DNA of 64,000 nucleotides from Corynebacterium durum (GTDB taxonomy: Bacteria > Actinomycetota > Actinomycetes > Mycobacteriales > Mycobacteriaceae): positions 1,054,001-1,118,000 of the forward strand of contig NZ_CP047200.1 in NCBI RefSeq assembly GCF_030408675.1. The letters run 5' to 3'. The position numbers and the translations under genes are program-made. Shown here piece after piece: positions 10,861 to 23,088 of the stretch. The notes beneath the pieces are model-generated. The model made no database searches, was not told the origin of the DNA, and saw only the letters and a program-made list of their open reading frames with translations. Within the stretch, counting starts at the first letter, position 1. Each line of letters begins with the position of its first letter.

Positions 10861-11934
10861 ATGGCCAACCAAGTTTCGGCTGTTGATGACATCCTCGCCG
10901 AGTACCAAGGCTTGGAAGCCCAGCTCAGTGACCCCGAGTTGCACAATGATCCTGTTCAGGCCCGCAAGGTAGGCAAACGCTATTCAGAGTTGCAGCCCAT
11001 TATCAAGGTTCACGCCGAGCTCTCGCAGGTTCGGGAGGATTTAGAGGCTGCGCAGGAAATGGCCTACGAGGACGCCGAGTTCGCGGCGGAGGCAGAGCGC
11101 CTTGCCGAGGAATCCGTGCAGTTGGAAGAAAAGCTTGCTGATCTGCTGGCACCGCGCGACCCCCACGACAGTGATGACATTGTCATGGAGATCAAGTCGG
11201 GTGCTGGCGGGGAAGAGGCGGCACTGTTTGCCAGCGAACTTGCCCGCATGTATCAGCGGTATGCGGAAAAGCATGGCTTTGCCACGGAAATCCTTGGACT
11301 GTCTGAATCTGATTTGGGTGGAGTCAAGGATATGACCTTGTCTATCCGTTCCAAGCAGCCCTCACGTGATGGTGCTTGGAGTGTGTTCAAGTTCGAGGGT
11401 GGAGTGCATCGCGTGCAGCGTGTGCCCGTCACGGAATCTCAGGGTCGTATCCAAACCTCTGCGGCCGGTGTGCTGGTCTATCCAGAGCCGGACGAGGTGG
11501 AGGCCGTGGAAATTGACGATAAAGACATCCGCGTGGACGTCTACCGTTCCTCTGGTAAAGGCGGACAGGGCGTGAACACCACCGACTCCGCAGTGCGCAT
11601 CACGCACCTGCCCACGGGCATTGTGGTGACGTGCCAAAAAGAGCGGTCGCAGATTCAGAACAAGGCCCGCGCCATGCAGGTGCTCGCCGCAAGGCTGCAG
11701 CAGATGGCGGAGGAAGCCGCTGATGCCGAAGCAGCCGAGGGGCGCGCCGCGCAGATCCGCACCATGGATCGCTCTGAACGCATCCGCACCTATAACTGGC
11801 CGGAAAACCGCATCAGCGATCATCGTATTGGTTATAAAGCCAACAACCTTGACACAGTGTTGAATGGCGAACTGGACGACCTGTTCACTGCCCTTCAAAC
11901 CGCCGAGCGCGCCGCGCGTCTTGAGGCCGAGTGA
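10861..11934 (+). CDS. prfA: Peptide chain release factor 1
   Basis: Recognises UAA and UAG in the ribosomal A site and triggers peptide release. 357 residues from the ATG that follows the rho stop by one base; an upstream in-frame ATG inside rho is ignored. The catalytic GGQ is at residues 234-236 in [24 protein letters not shown]. The N-terminal domain is helical, and the tail is [18 protein letters not shown]. The glutamine of GGQ is the substrate of PrmC, encoded by the next gene, whose GTG overlaps this stop. Confidence 0.97.
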   Translation: MANQVSAVDDILAEYQGLEAQLSDPELHNDPVQARKVGKRYSELQPIIKVHAELSQVREDLEAAQEMAYEDAEFAAEAERLAEESVQLEEKLADLLAPRDPHDSDDIVMEIKSGAGGEEAALFASELARMYQRYAEKHGFATEILGLSESDLGGVKDMTLSIRSKQPSRDGAWSVFKFEGGVHRVQRVPVTESQGRIQTSAAGVLVYPEPDEVEAVEIDDKDIRVDVYRSSGKGGQGVNTTDSAVRITHLPTGIVVTCQKERSQIQNKARAMQVLAARLQQMAEEAADAEAAEGRAAQIRTMDRSERIRTYNWPENRISDHRIGYKANNLDTVLNGELDDLFTALQTAERAARLEAE

Positions 11935-12761
11935 TCTCCCAGGACATCACTGCTGCTGCCGTCATCCTCGCAGATGCGGGGGTGGCGTCGCCGCTTTACG
12001 ACGCCCAGCTCATTGCTGCTCACCTGCTGGGTTGCTCGCGCACTGACCTTTTCCTGCGTAGCGACGACTCAACTCCCGCAGGTTTTCACGATGCGGTTGC
12101 CCGCCGCGCACGCAGGGAACCACTTCAGCACATTCTGGGTGTCGCACCTATGGGGCCACTTGAACTGCGTGTAGGTCCAGGCGTTTTTATTCCGAGACCC
12201 GAGACGGAGCTGCTGGCAGAGTGGGGTGTTTCGGTAGTCGCGGGCGTCGATAAGCCCACAGTGGTGGACCTATGCACTGGATCGGGTGCGATTGCGGCAT
12301 ATGTGGCGACGGTGGTACCCGCAGCGCGTGTGACTGCTGTGGAGATTGACTCGGCGGCGGCTGAATGGGCGCAGGCAAACTTTGATGCGTTCGCTCCGCA
12401 GGTCGAGTTGGTGATGGGTGATGCTACGTATGACCAGGTATTGCCGCAGCTGCGTGGTGCGTGTGACCTGGTGTTATCGAACCCACCTTATGTTCCAGAA
12501 GCGGCTGAAGTGGAAACGGAAGTGCATTATGATCCGCCACAGGCTGTATTTGGCGGGGTTAGCGGTATGGACGTGATCACCCCCATGATTGATGTGATGC
12601 TTGATCTGCTGAAACCTAGGGGATACCTGGGCATTGAACACGACGATACGACCTCCGCAGAGGTCAAGGCCGTACTGGCTGCGACGGGACGCTGTGATGA
12701 GATTGTTGCGCGACGGGACCTCGCTGGTCGCGAGCGGTTTGTCACAGCGCGTAAGCTATAA
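11931..12761 (+). CDS. prmC: Release factor glutamine methyltransferase PrmC (HemK)
   Basis: SAM-dependent N5-methylation of the GGQ glutamine in release factors. 276 residues. The catalytic NPPY is at 184-187 in [16 protein letters not shown], and the SAM-binding [14 protein letters not shown] motif lies about 70 residues before it. The GTG start overlaps the prfA stop (GTGA), so translation is coupled to that of its substrate. One copy of the repeated word CGTCGATAAGC lies inside (12245-12255), coding Val-Asp-Lys. Confidence 0.95.
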   Translation: MISQDITAAAVILADAGVASPLYDAQLIAAHLLGCSRTDLFLRSDDSTPAGFHDAVARRARREPLQHILGVAPMGPLELRVGPGVFIPRPETELLAEWGVSVVAGVDKPTVVDLCTGSGAIAAYVATVVPAARVTAVEIDSAAAEWAQANFDAFAPQVELVMGDATYDQVLPQLRGACDLVLSNPPYVPEAAEVETEVHYDPPQAVFGGVSGMDVITPMIDVMLDLLKPRGYLGIEHDDTTSAEVKAVLAATGRCDEIVARRDLAGRERFVTARKL

Positions 12762-12798
12762 CCTTGGTAAGAAAACCCTTGTACTAGGAGAGACGACG

Positions 12799-13449
12799 TT
12801 GAGCAGAATCTATGACTGTGCCGACAGCGAAAGCCGCGAACTGGGGCTGAGGGCTGCGTTCAATGCGGTAAAAGGTGGACGGCTCGTGGTTCTGCCCACT
12901 GACACCCTGTACGGACTTGGCTGCGACGCGTTTGATAACGACGCAGTGAACAGGCTGCTGGCTGCGAAAAATCGCGGACCCAATATGCCTGTTCCTGTTC
13001 TCGTGGGCAGCTGGGACACCATTCAGGGGCTTGTCGCCGAATATAGCCCGCAAGCACGTGCTCTCGTTGAGGCATTATGGCCTGGCGGCTTGTCCATCGT
13101 GATTCGTCAGGCGCCTAGCCTTCCCTGGAACCTGGGGGACACCCGCGGCACTGTCATGCTACGCATGCCCTTGCACCCCGTAGCTATAGAGTTGTTGCGT
13201 GAGACCGGGCCTATGGCCGTATCCAGTGCAAACATCTCCGGTCAGCCACCAGCAACCACTGCTGAGGATGCGAAGAACCAACTGGGTTCCGCCGTCAATG
13301 TCTACCTGGACGGTGGAGAATGTGCTGTCGGCACGGCCAGTACCATCATTGACCTGTCCCACCGCGAGCCTAAGCTGTTACGTGAAGGTGCGGTGCCCGC
13401 CGAGAAAATCGCCGAAATTCTAGGCGTGGACGTGGAAAGCCTTCGCTAA
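12799..13449 (+). CDS. Threonylcarbamoyl-AMP synthase (Sua5/YwlC/TsaC)
   Basis: Makes threonylcarbamoyl-AMP from threonine, bicarbonate and ATP for t6A37 modification of ANN-decoding tRNAs. The YrdC-domain fold is recognisable from VVLPTDTLYGLGCDAF, KNRGPNMPVPVLV and GPMAVSSANISGQPPATT. I choose the TTG at 12799: it is preceded by AGGAGAG at good spacing and gives MSRIYDCADSESRELG, the usual corynebacterial N-terminus; the frame stays open upstream into prmC but that part is a shadow. 216 residues. The stop overlaps the next start (TAATG). Confidence 0.93.
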   Translation: MSRIYDCADSESRELGLRAAFNAVKGGRLVVLPTDTLYGLGCDAFDNDAVNRLLAAKNRGPNMPVPVLVGSWDTIQGLVAEYSPQARALVEALWPGGLSIVIRQAPSLPWNLGDTRGTVMLRMPLHPVAIELLRETGPMAVSSANISGQPPATTAEDAKNQLGSAVNVYLDGGECAVGTASTIIDLSHREPKLLREGAVPAEKIAEILGVDVESLR

Positions 13450-14654
13450 TGGGGTCGGGTGGAGCAGGCATTCCGCTGCGCGAGCTCGGTCTCGTCTTTC
13501 TTGTGGCATGCACAGTCACCTATCTTTGCACGGGTATCATCCGCTCGATTATGGTGCGTAGCGGCCGCATCGCCGCGATTCGCGACCGTGACGTACACAC
13601 TCAGCCCAAGCCGCGACTTGGTGGTGCTGCCATGTTCACCGGATTCTTGGCTGCCGTGTTCATTGCACAACAACTTCCGGCTTTGACCAGGGGTTTCAAG
13701 CCCATCACGCCTGAAATGGGGGCTGTGGTGATGGCTGGCTTTGTCATTGTGATTGTGGGCATCATTGACGATATTTTTGAAATTGATGCCATCACCAAAC
13801 TTATTGGCCAGATCCTTGGCGCGATGGTGATGAGTCTGATGGGACTATCGTGGACGCTGTTGTACCTGCCTTTCGGGGATGGGACGACCGTCCTGATAGA
13901 TCAGTTTCAATCCACTGTTGTTACCGCATTATTCACTGTCACCCTCATTAACGCCATCAATTTTGTGGATGGTCTTGACGGTTTGGCTGCCGGGCTAGGC
14001 ATGATCTCTGGGTGTGCGATTTTGGTGTTTGCTCTGACGATTCTTCATGACCAAGGCGGTACCGTTTCTGCTTACCCACCTGCTATTATTGCCGCTGCGC
14101 TGGTGGGCATATGCCTGGGATTTTTGCCCCATAATTTTGAACCTTCCCGCATTTTCATGGGGGACTCTGGTTCTATGCTGATCGGCTTGCTGCTCGCAGC
14201 GGCCGCAACCTCTGCCTCCGGCAAAATCAACATGAGCCTGTATGGTGCAGTGGACATGGTGGCGTTAATTTCCCCTTTCATCGTGGTCGTTGCCGCCGTG
14301 TTCGTCCCCCTGCTGGACCTAGTAATGGCGGTGGTCCGGCGCGTGTCAAAGGGACGTTCACCCTTCAGTGCAGACAAAATGCACCTGCATCACCGTCTCT
14401 TGGGCCTGGGGCATAGCCACCGTAGTGTTGTTCTTCTGTTGTACATGTGGGTGAGTGTGGTGGCTTTCGGCGCAGTGGCCTTTAGTGCTATCCCTGCGCC
14501 TTACGCGCTGGCGGGAATCCTGATATCGCTGGCAATGGCACTGGTGTACACATTTAGTCCTGTGTTCCGATCTGCGCGTACTGGCGAGGGGAATACGGGG
14601 GCACCGGAAGGGCATCGACAAGCGTCACTTCGAACCGCCACCGATGCAAGGTAA
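13449..14654 (+). CDS. wecA: UDP-GlcNAc/MurNAc-type phosphoglycosyl transferase (WecA/TagO family)
   Basis: Polytopic membrane enzyme that moves a sugar-1-phosphate from a UDP-sugar to decaprenyl phosphate, the first step of arabinogalactan linker synthesis in mycolate bacteria. 401 residues and about 11 membrane segments. Family motifs visible: GIIDDIFEIDAITK (Mg/lipid site), NFVDGLDGLAAGLG, the FMGDSGS motif and the HxHHRLLGLGHSHR motif near the end. The ATG overlaps the previous stop. In C. glutamicum the equivalent gene (rfe/wecA) has the same neighbours. It ends 11 bases before the next gene. Confidence 0.92.
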   Translation: MGSGGAGIPLRELGLVFLVACTVTYLCTGIIRSIMVRSGRIAAIRDRDVHTQPKPRLGGAAMFTGFLAAVFIAQQLPALTRGFKPITPEMGAVVMAGFVIVIVGIIDDIFEIDAITKLIGQILGAMVMSLMGLSWTLLYLPFGDGTTVLIDQFQSTVVTALFTVTLINAINFVDGLDGLAAGLGMISGCAILVFALTILHDQGGTVSAYPPAIIAAALVGICLGFLPHNFEPSRIFMGDSGSMLIGLLLAAAATSASGKINMSLYGAVDMVALISPFIVVVAAVFVPLLDLVMAVVRRVSKGRSPFSADKMHLHHRLLGLGHSHRSVVLLLYMWVSVVAFGAVAFSAIPAPYALAGILISLAMALVYTFSPVFRSARTGEGNTGAPEGHRQASLRTATDAR

Positions 14655-14665
14655 GATGCACCCTC

Positions 14666-15154
14666 GTGACTACTCAACCCACCTCCAATGTTTCTGAGTT
14701 TGACGACCACCGTCGGCCACTGCAGCGCGCCATTCGATTTGGATCGTTGGCACTGTTGACAGTGAGTGTCGTGTCTCTGTCTATCTGGGGCTGGGCAGCT
14801 GGGATCGCTGGAATCTGGGGAGTACTGATGGGAGCGGCAATCGGTGGGGGATTTGTGCTGCTCACAGCGATCAGCGTGCTTGTTACTGCCAATACCACTC
14901 CGTCAACCACAGGAGCGGTGGTGCTAGGGAGTTGGCTGCTGAAAATTGTGGTATTGCTGGGGGTTCTCATGGTCATTCGTGGAATGACGTTTTACGACCG
15001 CTGGGCCTTCGTCGTCACCACAACCCTTGTACTCATAGCTGTGCTTAGCGTGGAAGTGTGGAGTGTGATTACCTCGCGGGTGACCTATGTACAACCTTCC
15101 ACTGAGTCCAGTGCGCGGTCCAGTGCGCGCACTAACGGTGATACTGATTCTTAA
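14666..15154 (+). CDS. AtpI-like small membrane protein
   Basis: 162 residues with four predicted membrane segments (about 25-45, 50-70, 90-110 and 115-135), short charged loops and a Ser/Arg-rich tail. It precedes the ATP synthase operon, where bacteria usually encode AtpI, a protein that helps c-ring assembly or Mg uptake. Sequence similarity to AtpI is not something I can show by eye; the call rests on size, topology and place. GTG start, 11 bases after wecA. Confidence 0.65.
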   Translation: MTTQPTSNVSEFDDHRRPLQRAIRFGSLALLTVSVVSLSIWGWAAGIAGIWGVLMGAAIGGGFVLLTAISVLVTANTTPSTTGAVVLGSWLLKIVVLLGVLMVIRGMTFYDRWAFVVTTTLVLIAVLSVEVWSVITSRVTYVQPSTESSARSSARTNGDTDS

Positions 15155-15638
15155 AAATTCACCTCATGCGCACAGCGTTTGTAGGAGGTGAGGGGTAAAA
15201 CGGGGGGCGTTCTGGGGTGTGTAATTGGTGAAATGCCAGCGAGGATTGCCGCTTTGGTCGGACCAATAACAGACTATGGTGCAAGAAACTACCCCCGACA
15301 AGGGCGGGTTTTAGCAAGTGTGACTGACCTTACATGTGATGAAAACCGCCGCTTAGGCGGCATTTATTTCAGTGAACTGTGGGGGAGTTCAAATACCCCC
15401 CATCGTACTTCGTCGAAACGCAGAAACACCTGATAATCTATGCACCGGGTTTCCAACAAACTACTTGAGATGCGTTTGTGCGAGTCAAGATGTTTGCCGG
15501 TTTCCCCATGATCGCTGCGATGATGTGCGACGGAGTCCGCAGCGGTCAAGGAAGATTTCAGACGTCCATCGCACCGTGCGGTTTTATGCCCGTGCGGCCC
15601 GAACACGGGAGAGAACGCTGAGCGTTACAACACTGTCC
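15155..15638. other. Intergenic region between atpI-like gene and atpB
   Basis: No convincing gene in these 484 bases. It contains two hairpins: CCGCC/GGCGG at 15346-15360, followed by a T-rich ATTTATTT and therefore a possible weak terminator for the wecA group, and a G5/C5 stem at 15381-15385 with 15396-15400. The atp promoter must lie downstream of these. A small palindrome AACGCTGAGCGTT (15614-15626) lies just before the atpB start and could affect its translation. Confidence 0.5.
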
Positions 15639-16424
15639 ATGAAGGGTGAATTCCATGCGCCCTCTCTGGAACACGAATTTTTCCCGGGAATCCTGTGGTT
15701 CGAACACGTAGCGAACGGCTGGTTTGCCATCGACCGTCTGATGTTCGTCCGCTTGCTTATGGCAGCGGTCGTTGCAGTGTTTTTTGTTATCGCCATGCGC
15801 AGCCCCAAGTTGGTTCCGTCTGGCGTGCAAAACGTGGCAGAAATTGCACTCGACTTTGTGCGGGTAAACATCGCTGAAGAAATTCTGGGTAAGAAAGAGG
15901 GGCGGCGCTTCTTGCCAGTGCTGGCCACCATGTTCTTCCTGATCTTTGCGATGAACCTTCCTTCGGTTATTCCGGGCCTTAACATCTCGCCCAATGCCCG
16001 TGTGGGTATGCCCCTTGTGCTCGCCATTGTTGGATACTTTGTTTTCATCTATGCAGGTGCAAAGCGGTACGGCTTTTTCAAATACGTCAAGTCCTCGATT
16101 GTTATCCCGAATTTGCCACCAGCGCTTCACATACTAGTGGTGCCGCTGGAATTCCTCTCCACGTTTATCCTGCGCCCGGCCACGTTGACTCTCCGTCTCA
16201 TGGCCAACATGCTCGCAGGCCACATCATTTTGGTTCTGATGTTCTCTGCCACCAACTTCTTCTTCTTCCAGATGAATGGTTGGACAACAGTGTCTTTTGG
16301 AACCATCATTGCTGCGATTGCGTTCACACTCTTTGAGCTACTGGTGATTTTCCTGCAGGCTTATATTTTCAGCCTGCTGTCCGCCGTGTATATCGAATTG
16401 GCGTTGCACGCAGACGAGCACTGA
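15639..16424 (+). CDS. atpB: ATP synthase Fo subunit a
   Basis: Membrane stator subunit with the proton half-channels. 261 residues from ATG 15639, giving MKGEFHAPSLEHEFFPGI, which matches the corynebacterial N-terminus; the frame is open further upstream but only through leader sequence. The essential arginine is R186 in TLRLMANMLAGH. Five to six membrane segments follow, ending in YIELALHADEH. First gene of the eight-gene operon BEFHAGDC. Confidence 0.96.
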   Translation: MKGEFHAPSLEHEFFPGILWFEHVANGWFAIDRLMFVRLLMAAVVAVFFVIAMRSPKLVPSGVQNVAEIALDFVRVNIAEEILGKKEGRRFLPVLATMFFLIFAMNLPSVIPGLNISPNARVGMPLVLAIVGYFVFIYAGAKRYGFFKYVKSSIVIPNLPPALHILVVPLEFLSTFILRPATLTLRLMANMLAGHIILVLMFSATNFFFFQMNGWTTVSFGTIIAAIAFTLFELLVIFLQAYIFSLLSAVYIELALHADEH

Positions 16425-16511
16425 CCCGTTGGCCTGTACGCAGGTCGCGGACCACAGTCACACCGACACACATAAAGATATATTTCGCCCGGTGAAAGTC
16501 CGGGCAGCTAG

Positions 16512-16775
<264 letters not shown>

Positions 16776-16805
16776 TCCGAACAGACAACGAAAGCCGACA
16801 GACAC

Positions 16806-17381
16806 ATGACGAACGTCATTTACTACTTGGCCGCATCAGAAGGCGGTGAGGGGCTTCCTCTAGAGAAGTCCGTTAACCCGCTTCTGCCTGCGTCATACGA
16901 TGTCGTCTGGTCCGCAGTTTCGCTCATCGTCGTCCTGTTCCTCTTTTGGAAGTTTGTTCTTCCAAAGTTCCAGGAGGTCCTAACTGAGCGTGAGGACCGG
17001 ATTAAGGGTGGCATCCAGCGTGCCGAAGCTGCACAGGCGGAAGCCAAGGCAGCCCTTGAAAAGTACAACGCACAGCTTGCTGAGGCTCGTGCCGAAGCTG
17101 CACAGATCCGCGAAGAAGCCCGCGAAAAGGGCAAGCAAATTGTCGCGGATATGAAGGCCCAGGCCACCGAAGAAAGCAACCGCATCATTGAGTCCGGTGA
17201 AAAGCAGCTCCAGGCCCAGCGTGAGCAGGTCGTCACAGAGCTGCGCCGTGAGATGGGACAGAACTCGATCAACCTGGCCGAACGCCTCCTCGGGGAGCAA
17301 CTCTCCGACGATGTCAAACGCTCGGGAACGATCGATGCTTTCCTGTCCGATCTTGACACTGTGGCCCCAGCAGGAAAGTGA
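16806..17381 (+). CDS. atpF: ATP synthase Fo subunit b
   Basis: Peripheral stalk subunit of 191 residues. One membrane helix near residues 32-52 ([20 protein letters not shown]) is followed by a long Glu/Ala/Arg-rich coiled coil that dimerises and reaches up to F1. Its stop overlaps the GTG of atpH. Confidence 0.95.
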   Translation: MTNVIYYLAASEGGEGLPLEKSVNPLLPASYDVVWSAVSLIVVLFLFWKFVLPKFQEVLTEREDRIKGGIQRAEAAQAEAKAALEKYNAQLAEARAEAAQIREEAREKGKQIVADMKAQATEESNRIIESGEKQLQAQREQVVTELRREMGQNSINLAERLLGEQLSDDVKRSGTIDAFLSDLDTVAPAGK

Positions 17382-18205
17382 GCGACATGCACGCAGCGAG
17401 CCGCGAAGCACTTGCGAATGCAACTTTGAACCTAGACAACACCCTGTCTGGCATTGACAATGCAGTCGTAGTTGCCGCACAGACCGGTACCGAAATTTTC
17501 GACGTCGTTGATGTCCTCGACGGCGACCGCGGCCTGCGCGTCGCAGTGGCTGAGGCATCAGCTCCTGCGGAGCAGCGCTCTGGTCTGGTGAAGGAAGTTT
17601 TTGGTGGCAATGTGTCCGCAGTGACCCTTGCACTCCTCACCGATGCTGCGGCCCAGGTGTGGTCCACCCCGCGCGAAATGCGACAGGGTTTGGTTGCGTT
17701 GGGCCGCCGCGCTCTTCTCCGGTCCGCGGAACAGCAGGGGCAACTGGCCCAGGTGGAGGATGAACTCTTCCGCCTCAGCCGAATCCTGGAGGGCCAGACG
17801 CAGCTCACCCAGCTGCTGAGCGACAAGACAACAACTGTCGCTGCTAAACGTCAACTGCTTGCATCTGTGCTGTACGGAAAAGTCAGCGCCGTCACTGAGG
17901 CCCTGGCGCTGCAAGTGGTGGGACGCCCAGACAGCAATCTCATTGACGATATTGCGAATTTGTCCGCCCTCGCAGCTGAACTGCAGGGAAAGACTGTCGC
18001 ACACGTCATCGCAGCTGTTGCGTTGAGCACACCACAAGAGCAAGCACTGGCCGCAAAACTGGGCCGAATTTATGGTCGTGAGATGAGCATCCACTCTGAG
18101 GTCGATACCAGCCTCCTCGGTGGAGTGGTCATCCGAGTCGGAGACGAAGTTATCGATGGCAGTACCGCAGGTAAACTCGAACGTCTGCGCGCAGGCATCG
18201 TCTAA
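17378..18205 (+). CDS. atpH: ATP synthase F1 subunit delta
   Basis: Joins the peripheral stalk to the top of F1. At 275 residues it is about 100 longer than the E. coli subunit, as usual in corynebacteria and mycobacteria. The C-terminal [23 protein letters not shown] motif is visible ([20 protein letters not shown]). The GTG start overlaps the atpF stop, so the two stalk parts are translationally coupled. Confidence 0.95.
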   Translation: MSDMHAASREALANATLNLDNTLSGIDNAVVVAAQTGTEIFDVVDVLDGDRGLRVAVAEASAPAEQRSGLVKEVFGGNVSAVTLALLTDAAAQVWSTPREMRQGLVALGRRALLRSAEQQGQLAQVEDELFRLSRILEGQTQLTQLLSDKTTTVAAKRQLLASVLYGKVSAVTEALALQVVGRPDSNLIDDIANLSALAAELQGKTVAHVIAAVALSTPQEQALAAKLGRIYGREMSIHSEVDTSLLGGVVIRVGDEVIDGSTAGKLERLRAGIV

Positions 18206-18262
18206 GACACGACTAATTACTAGACAACAATGCTGGAAGAAACAACCGAGAGCAGGAAGAAC

Positions 18263-19906
18263 ATGGCGGAGCTGACGATCTCCTCCGATGAGATCCGTAG
18301 CGCGATTGCGAACTACACCTCGAGCTACTCCCCGGAGGCCTCCCGTGAGGAGGTCGGTGTGGTCATTTCGGCAGCTGACGGTATCGCCCAGGTTTCGGGC
18401 CTCCCGTCAGTCATGGCGAATGAGCTGCTTGAGTTCCCGCGCGGCGTCATTGGCGTCGCACAGAACCTTGACACTGACCGCATCGGTGTCGTGGTGCTGG
18501 GTAACTACGAGACTCTTAAAGAGGGCGACGAAGTAAAGCGGACCGGCGAGGTCCTTTCCATACCGGTCGGAGATGCATTCCTCGGCCGCGTCATTAACCC
18601 CCTGGGCCAGCCCATTGACGGCCTGGGTGCAATTGAAAAAGAAGAAGACCGTGTGCTGGAGTTGCAGGCACCGTCTGTGCTGCAGCGCCAACCCGTGGGT
18701 GAACCACTGCAGACCGGTATTAAGGCTATCGACGCCATGACCCCCATCGGTCGCGGTCAGCGTCAGCTGGTCATTGGCGACCGCAAGACTGGTAAGACTG
18801 CTGTCTGCTTGGACACCATTCTTAACCAGAAAGCCAACTGGGAATCTGGTGATCCCACCAAGCAGGTGCGGTGCATCTACGTAGCCATCGGCCAGAAAGG
18901 CTCGACCATCGCGGCGATTCGTCGTACCCTGGAAGAGCATGGCGCGCTGGAATACACCACTATCGTCGCAGCTCCGGCATCTGATTCCGCTGGCTTCAAA
19001 TGGCTCGCACCTTTCGCTGGTGCTGCTCTCGGCCAGCACTGGATGTACCAGGGCAAGCATGTCTTGGTGATCTACGATGATCTGACCAAGCAGGCAGAAG
19101 CTTACCGTGCCATTTCACTGTTGCTGCGTCGTCCGCCGGGACGTGAAGCATATCCAGGTGACGTGTTCTACTTGCACTCCCGCTTGCTGGAACGTGCCGC
19201 TAAGTTGTCCGACGACATGGGCGCAGGCTCCATGACCGCTCTACCGATCATTGAGACTAAAGCTAACGACGTCTCCGCCTTCATTCCGACCAACGTGATT
19301 TCTATCACCGACGGACAGGTGTTCCTTGAGTCTGATCTGTTCAACCAGGGTGTTCGTCCCGCCATTAACGTTGGTGTGTCGGTGTCTCGTGTGGGTGGTG
19401 CAGCTCAGACCAAGGGTATGAAGAAAGTGTCTGGCTCTCTGCGTCTTGATCTTGCGGCCTACCGCGACTTGGAAGCATTCGCCGCATTCGCATCCGACCT
19501 TGATCCGGCTTCTAAAGCACAGCTTCAGCGTGGTCAGCGGCTGGTTGAACTGCTCAAGCAGTCTGAAAACAACCCCATGGCTGTGGAAGACCAGATGGTG
19601 TCCATCTGGTTGGCTGGCGAAGGCCACTTTGACACCGTTCCCGTCGAAGATGTCCGCCGCTTTGAAGTAGAACTGCACGAGTACCTGCACGCTAACATCC
19701 CGGCAGTGTACGAGCAGATCAAGGGCGGTGCTGCTTTCTCTGAAGAGTCTCTGACCGCGCTTGTTGAGGCTACTGATCAGTTCAAACGCACCTTCCAAAC
19801 CACTGATGGCACTCCCGTGATTCACGACCCTGACGTTGATCCTTTGGCTGAAGGCGAACTGCAGAAGAACCAGATCACGGTGTCCCGTAAGACGGCTAAA
19901 AAGTAG
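18263..19906 (+). CDS. atpA: ATP synthase F1 subunit alpha
   Basis: Non-catalytic nucleotide-binding subunit, 547 residues. P-loop GDRKTGKT at about 172-179. The arginine-finger region [16 protein letters not shown] is present. I choose ATG 18263 (AGGAAG upstream), which gives [15 protein letters not shown], rather than the in-frame ATG 11 codons earlier. The C-terminus carries a 30-40 residue extension beyond the usual end, as reported for actinobacterial alpha subunits, where it limits ATP hydrolysis in mycobacteria; for this species that role is inferred. Confidence 0.96.
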   Translation: MAELTISSDEIRSAIANYTSSYSPEASREEVGVVISAADGIAQVSGLPSVMANELLEFPRGVIGVAQNLDTDRIGVVVLGNYETLKEGDEVKRTGEVLSIPVGDAFLGRVINPLGQPIDGLGAIEKEEDRVLELQAPSVLQRQPVGEPLQTGIKAIDAMTPIGRGQRQLVIGDRKTGKTAVCLDTILNQKANWESGDPTKQVRCIYVAIGQKGSTIAAIRRTLEEHGALEYTTIVAAPASDSAGFKWLAPFAGAALGQHWMYQGKHVLVIYDDLTKQAEAYRAISLLLRRPPGREAYPGDVFYLHSRLLERAAKLSDDMGAGSMTALPIIETKANDVSAFIPTNVISITDGQVFLESDLFNQGVRPAINVGVSVSRVGGAAQTKGMKKVSGSLRLDLAAYRDLEAFAAFASDLDPASKAQLQRGQRLVELLKQSENNPMAVEDQMVSIWLAGEGHFDTVPVEDVRRFEVELHEYLHANIPAVYEQIKGGAAFSEESLTALVEATDQFKRTFQTTDGTPVIHDPDVDPLAEGELQKNQITVSRKTAKK

Positions 19907-19960
19907 GGCTGGTAGTAGAGCACTATGACCGTCCAAGGAAAAGAAGGGAGGCGATAATCC

Positions 19961-20944
19961 ATGGCAAATCTTCGCGAATTACGTAACCGAATCAAGTCGG
20001 TGAACTCGACCAAGAAGATCACCAAAGCCCAGGAACTGATCGCCACCTCGCGAATCACCAAGGCCCAGGCACGGGTTGAGGCTTCGCTTCCGTACGCCAG
20101 AGAGATCCGCAATGTGGTGGAACGTCTGGCGTCCGCAAGTTCCCTCGATCACCCCATGCTCCGTGAGCGTGAGAACGGCAAGCGTGCCGCAATCTTGGTG
20201 GTCACGAGTGACCGTGGCATGGCAGGTGGCTACAACTACAACGTCTTCAAAAAAACTGCGGAACTGCGTGGACTTCTTGAAGATAAGGGCTACGAGGTTG
20301 TCTTGTATGTCGCTGGTAACAAAGGCATTGGCTACTACAAGTTCCGTGGCGAAGATATTGCAGGTGCATGGTCTGGTTTTTCCCAAGATCCGAAATACCA
20401 GGATACTCATGACCTGCGTCGTCACCTCGTAGATGCGTTTGTTGCCGGGTCTGTGGGCACTGCCAAGTGGCGTGAGGGCGTCAATGGCGAGGAAGGTACT
20501 CCTGTCCAAGGCTTTGATCAGCTTCACGTGGTGTATACCGAGTTTGAATCTATGTTGACTCAGACTGCACGCGCCCACCAACTGCTTCCCATGGAGCCTG
20601 TCATTGAAATTGACGAGGTTGACCTCGGTGATGATGGCATTTTGGGCAGTGGCGAGGATAAAGCCACCTCAGACTACGAGTTCGAACCTGATGCGGACAC
20701 TCTTTTGGAGGCGTTGCTTCCGCAGTACGTCTCACGTGGTCTGTACGCCATGCTTTTGGAAGCTGCAGCATCGGAGTCGGCATCTCGCCGTAACGCCATG
20801 AAGTCTGCCACCGACAACGCCACAGCGTTGGTTAAAGATCTGTCCCGTGTGGCTAACCAAGCCCGCCAGGCACAGATTACCCAGGAAATCACAGAGATCG
20901 TCGGTGGCGCTGGTGCGCTCGCCGAAAGCGGAGAAAGTGACTAG
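19961..20944 (+). CDS. atpG: ATP synthase F1 subunit gamma
   Basis: Central rotor shaft. 327 residues, longer than the E. coli subunit by some 40. N-terminal helix MANLRELRNRIKSVNSTKKITKA and C-terminal helix SRRNAMKSATDNATALVKDLS are the conserved rotor coils. An acidic stretch at about 215-245 (IDEVDLGDDGILGSGEDKAT) lies between them, similar in place to the extra loop seen in mycobacterial gamma. The ATG follows AGGGAGG. Confidence 0.95.
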   Translation: MANLRELRNRIKSVNSTKKITKAQELIATSRITKAQARVEASLPYAREIRNVVERLASASSLDHPMLRERENGKRAAILVVTSDRGMAGGYNYNVFKKTAELRGLLEDKGYEVVLYVAGNKGIGYYKFRGEDIAGAWSGFSQDPKYQDTHDLRRHLVDAFVAGSVGTAKWREGVNGEEGTPVQGFDQLHVVYTEFESMLTQTARAHQLLPMEPVIEIDEVDLGDDGILGSGEDKATSDYEFEPDADTLLEALLPQYVSRGLYAMLLEAAASESASRRNAMKSATDNATALVKDLSRVANQARQAQITQEITEIVGGAGALAESGESD

Positions 20945-22393
<1,449 letters not shown>

Positions 22394-22406
22394 AGGGGCG
22401 TGTCAC

Positions 22407-22778
22407 ATGGCTGAAATCGCCGTTGAACTGGTTGCTGTTGAACGTATGCTGTGGTCCGGTCAGGCCAGCATCGTCACTGCGCAGACCACTGAGGGTGAGA
22501 TTGGCGTGTTGCCCGGCCATGAACCTATGCTTGGCCAGCTGGTTGACAATGGTGTTGTGGTCATCCGTCCTGTAGATGGTGACAAGCTTGTCGCCGCTGT
22601 ACAGGGTGGTTTTCTGTCGATCTCCGAGGACAAGGTAACTATCCTTGCTGAATTCGCCGTGTGGGTGGACGAGATTGATGTTGCTGAGGCTGAAGCTGCG
22701 GCGGCATCGGACGATGAGGAGACCAAGGCTCTTGGTGAAGCTAAACTGCGTGCGGTTCGGCGAAATCAGGAGTCATAA
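22407..22778 (+). CDS. atpC: ATP synthase F1 subunit epsilon
   Basis: Rotor-stator coupling subunit, 123 residues. An N-terminal beta-sandwich ([34 protein letters not shown]) is followed by a short C-terminal helical part rich in Ala and Glu. Last gene of the operon, followed by a strong terminator. Confidence 0.95.
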   Translation: MAEIAVELVAVERMLWSGQASIVTAQTTEGEIGVLPGHEPMLGQLVDNGVVVIRPVDGDKLVAAVQGGFLSISEDKVTILAEFAVWVDEIDVAEAEAAAASDDEETKALGEAKLRAVRRNQES

Positions 22779-22845
22779 CGACGGCCTAGAGCACACGCTC
22801 GTCGTGAGTGCGCGGTGTTGAGAAGCGTACTGCGCATGGTGACCT

Positions 22846-22882
22846 AAGGACCCTTCCCATCATGGGGGAGGGTCCTTTTTTG
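22846..22882 (+). terminator. Rho-independent terminator of the atp operon
   Basis: A 13-base stem (22846-22858 with 22865-22877, one G-U) around a short loop is followed by a run of T at 22876-22881. It lies 68 bases after the atpC stop. Confidence 0.92.
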
Positions 22883-23000
22883 CGTTGACGGCATGTGACA
22901 TGGTGATATGAAGGGAAGCGGCTTACACGTAGCCGTAGACATCTAAAACCGCAGTTCGACGGGGCTGGGTGCACTAAGCAACGCCCCAGTTTTTAATAAA

Positions 23001-23040
23001 ACTCTAATAAAGTGTACTATGAGCTGTTAACAGCTTAAAC
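23001..23040 (+). promoter_or_regulatory. Promoter with a perfect 14-bp palindrome upstream of the DUF2550 gene
   Basis: A -10-like TACTAT (23015-23020) is followed directly by AGCTGTTAACAGCT (23022-23035), which is self-complementary over all 14 bases. A palindrome at the expected transcription start is a typical repressor site. The rest of 22883-23088 shows no gene. Regulator unknown. Confidence 0.45.
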
Positions 23041-23088
23041 GCCATCTAGGTTCACACACCTGGAGCAACTTTCAAGAGGGACACCGCT

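Noticed and set aside
9909..10946. 345-codon open frame opposite rho
   Set aside because: Shadow of the rho core; the product is His/Gln/Arg-rich as expected from reverse reading of a GC-rich gene.
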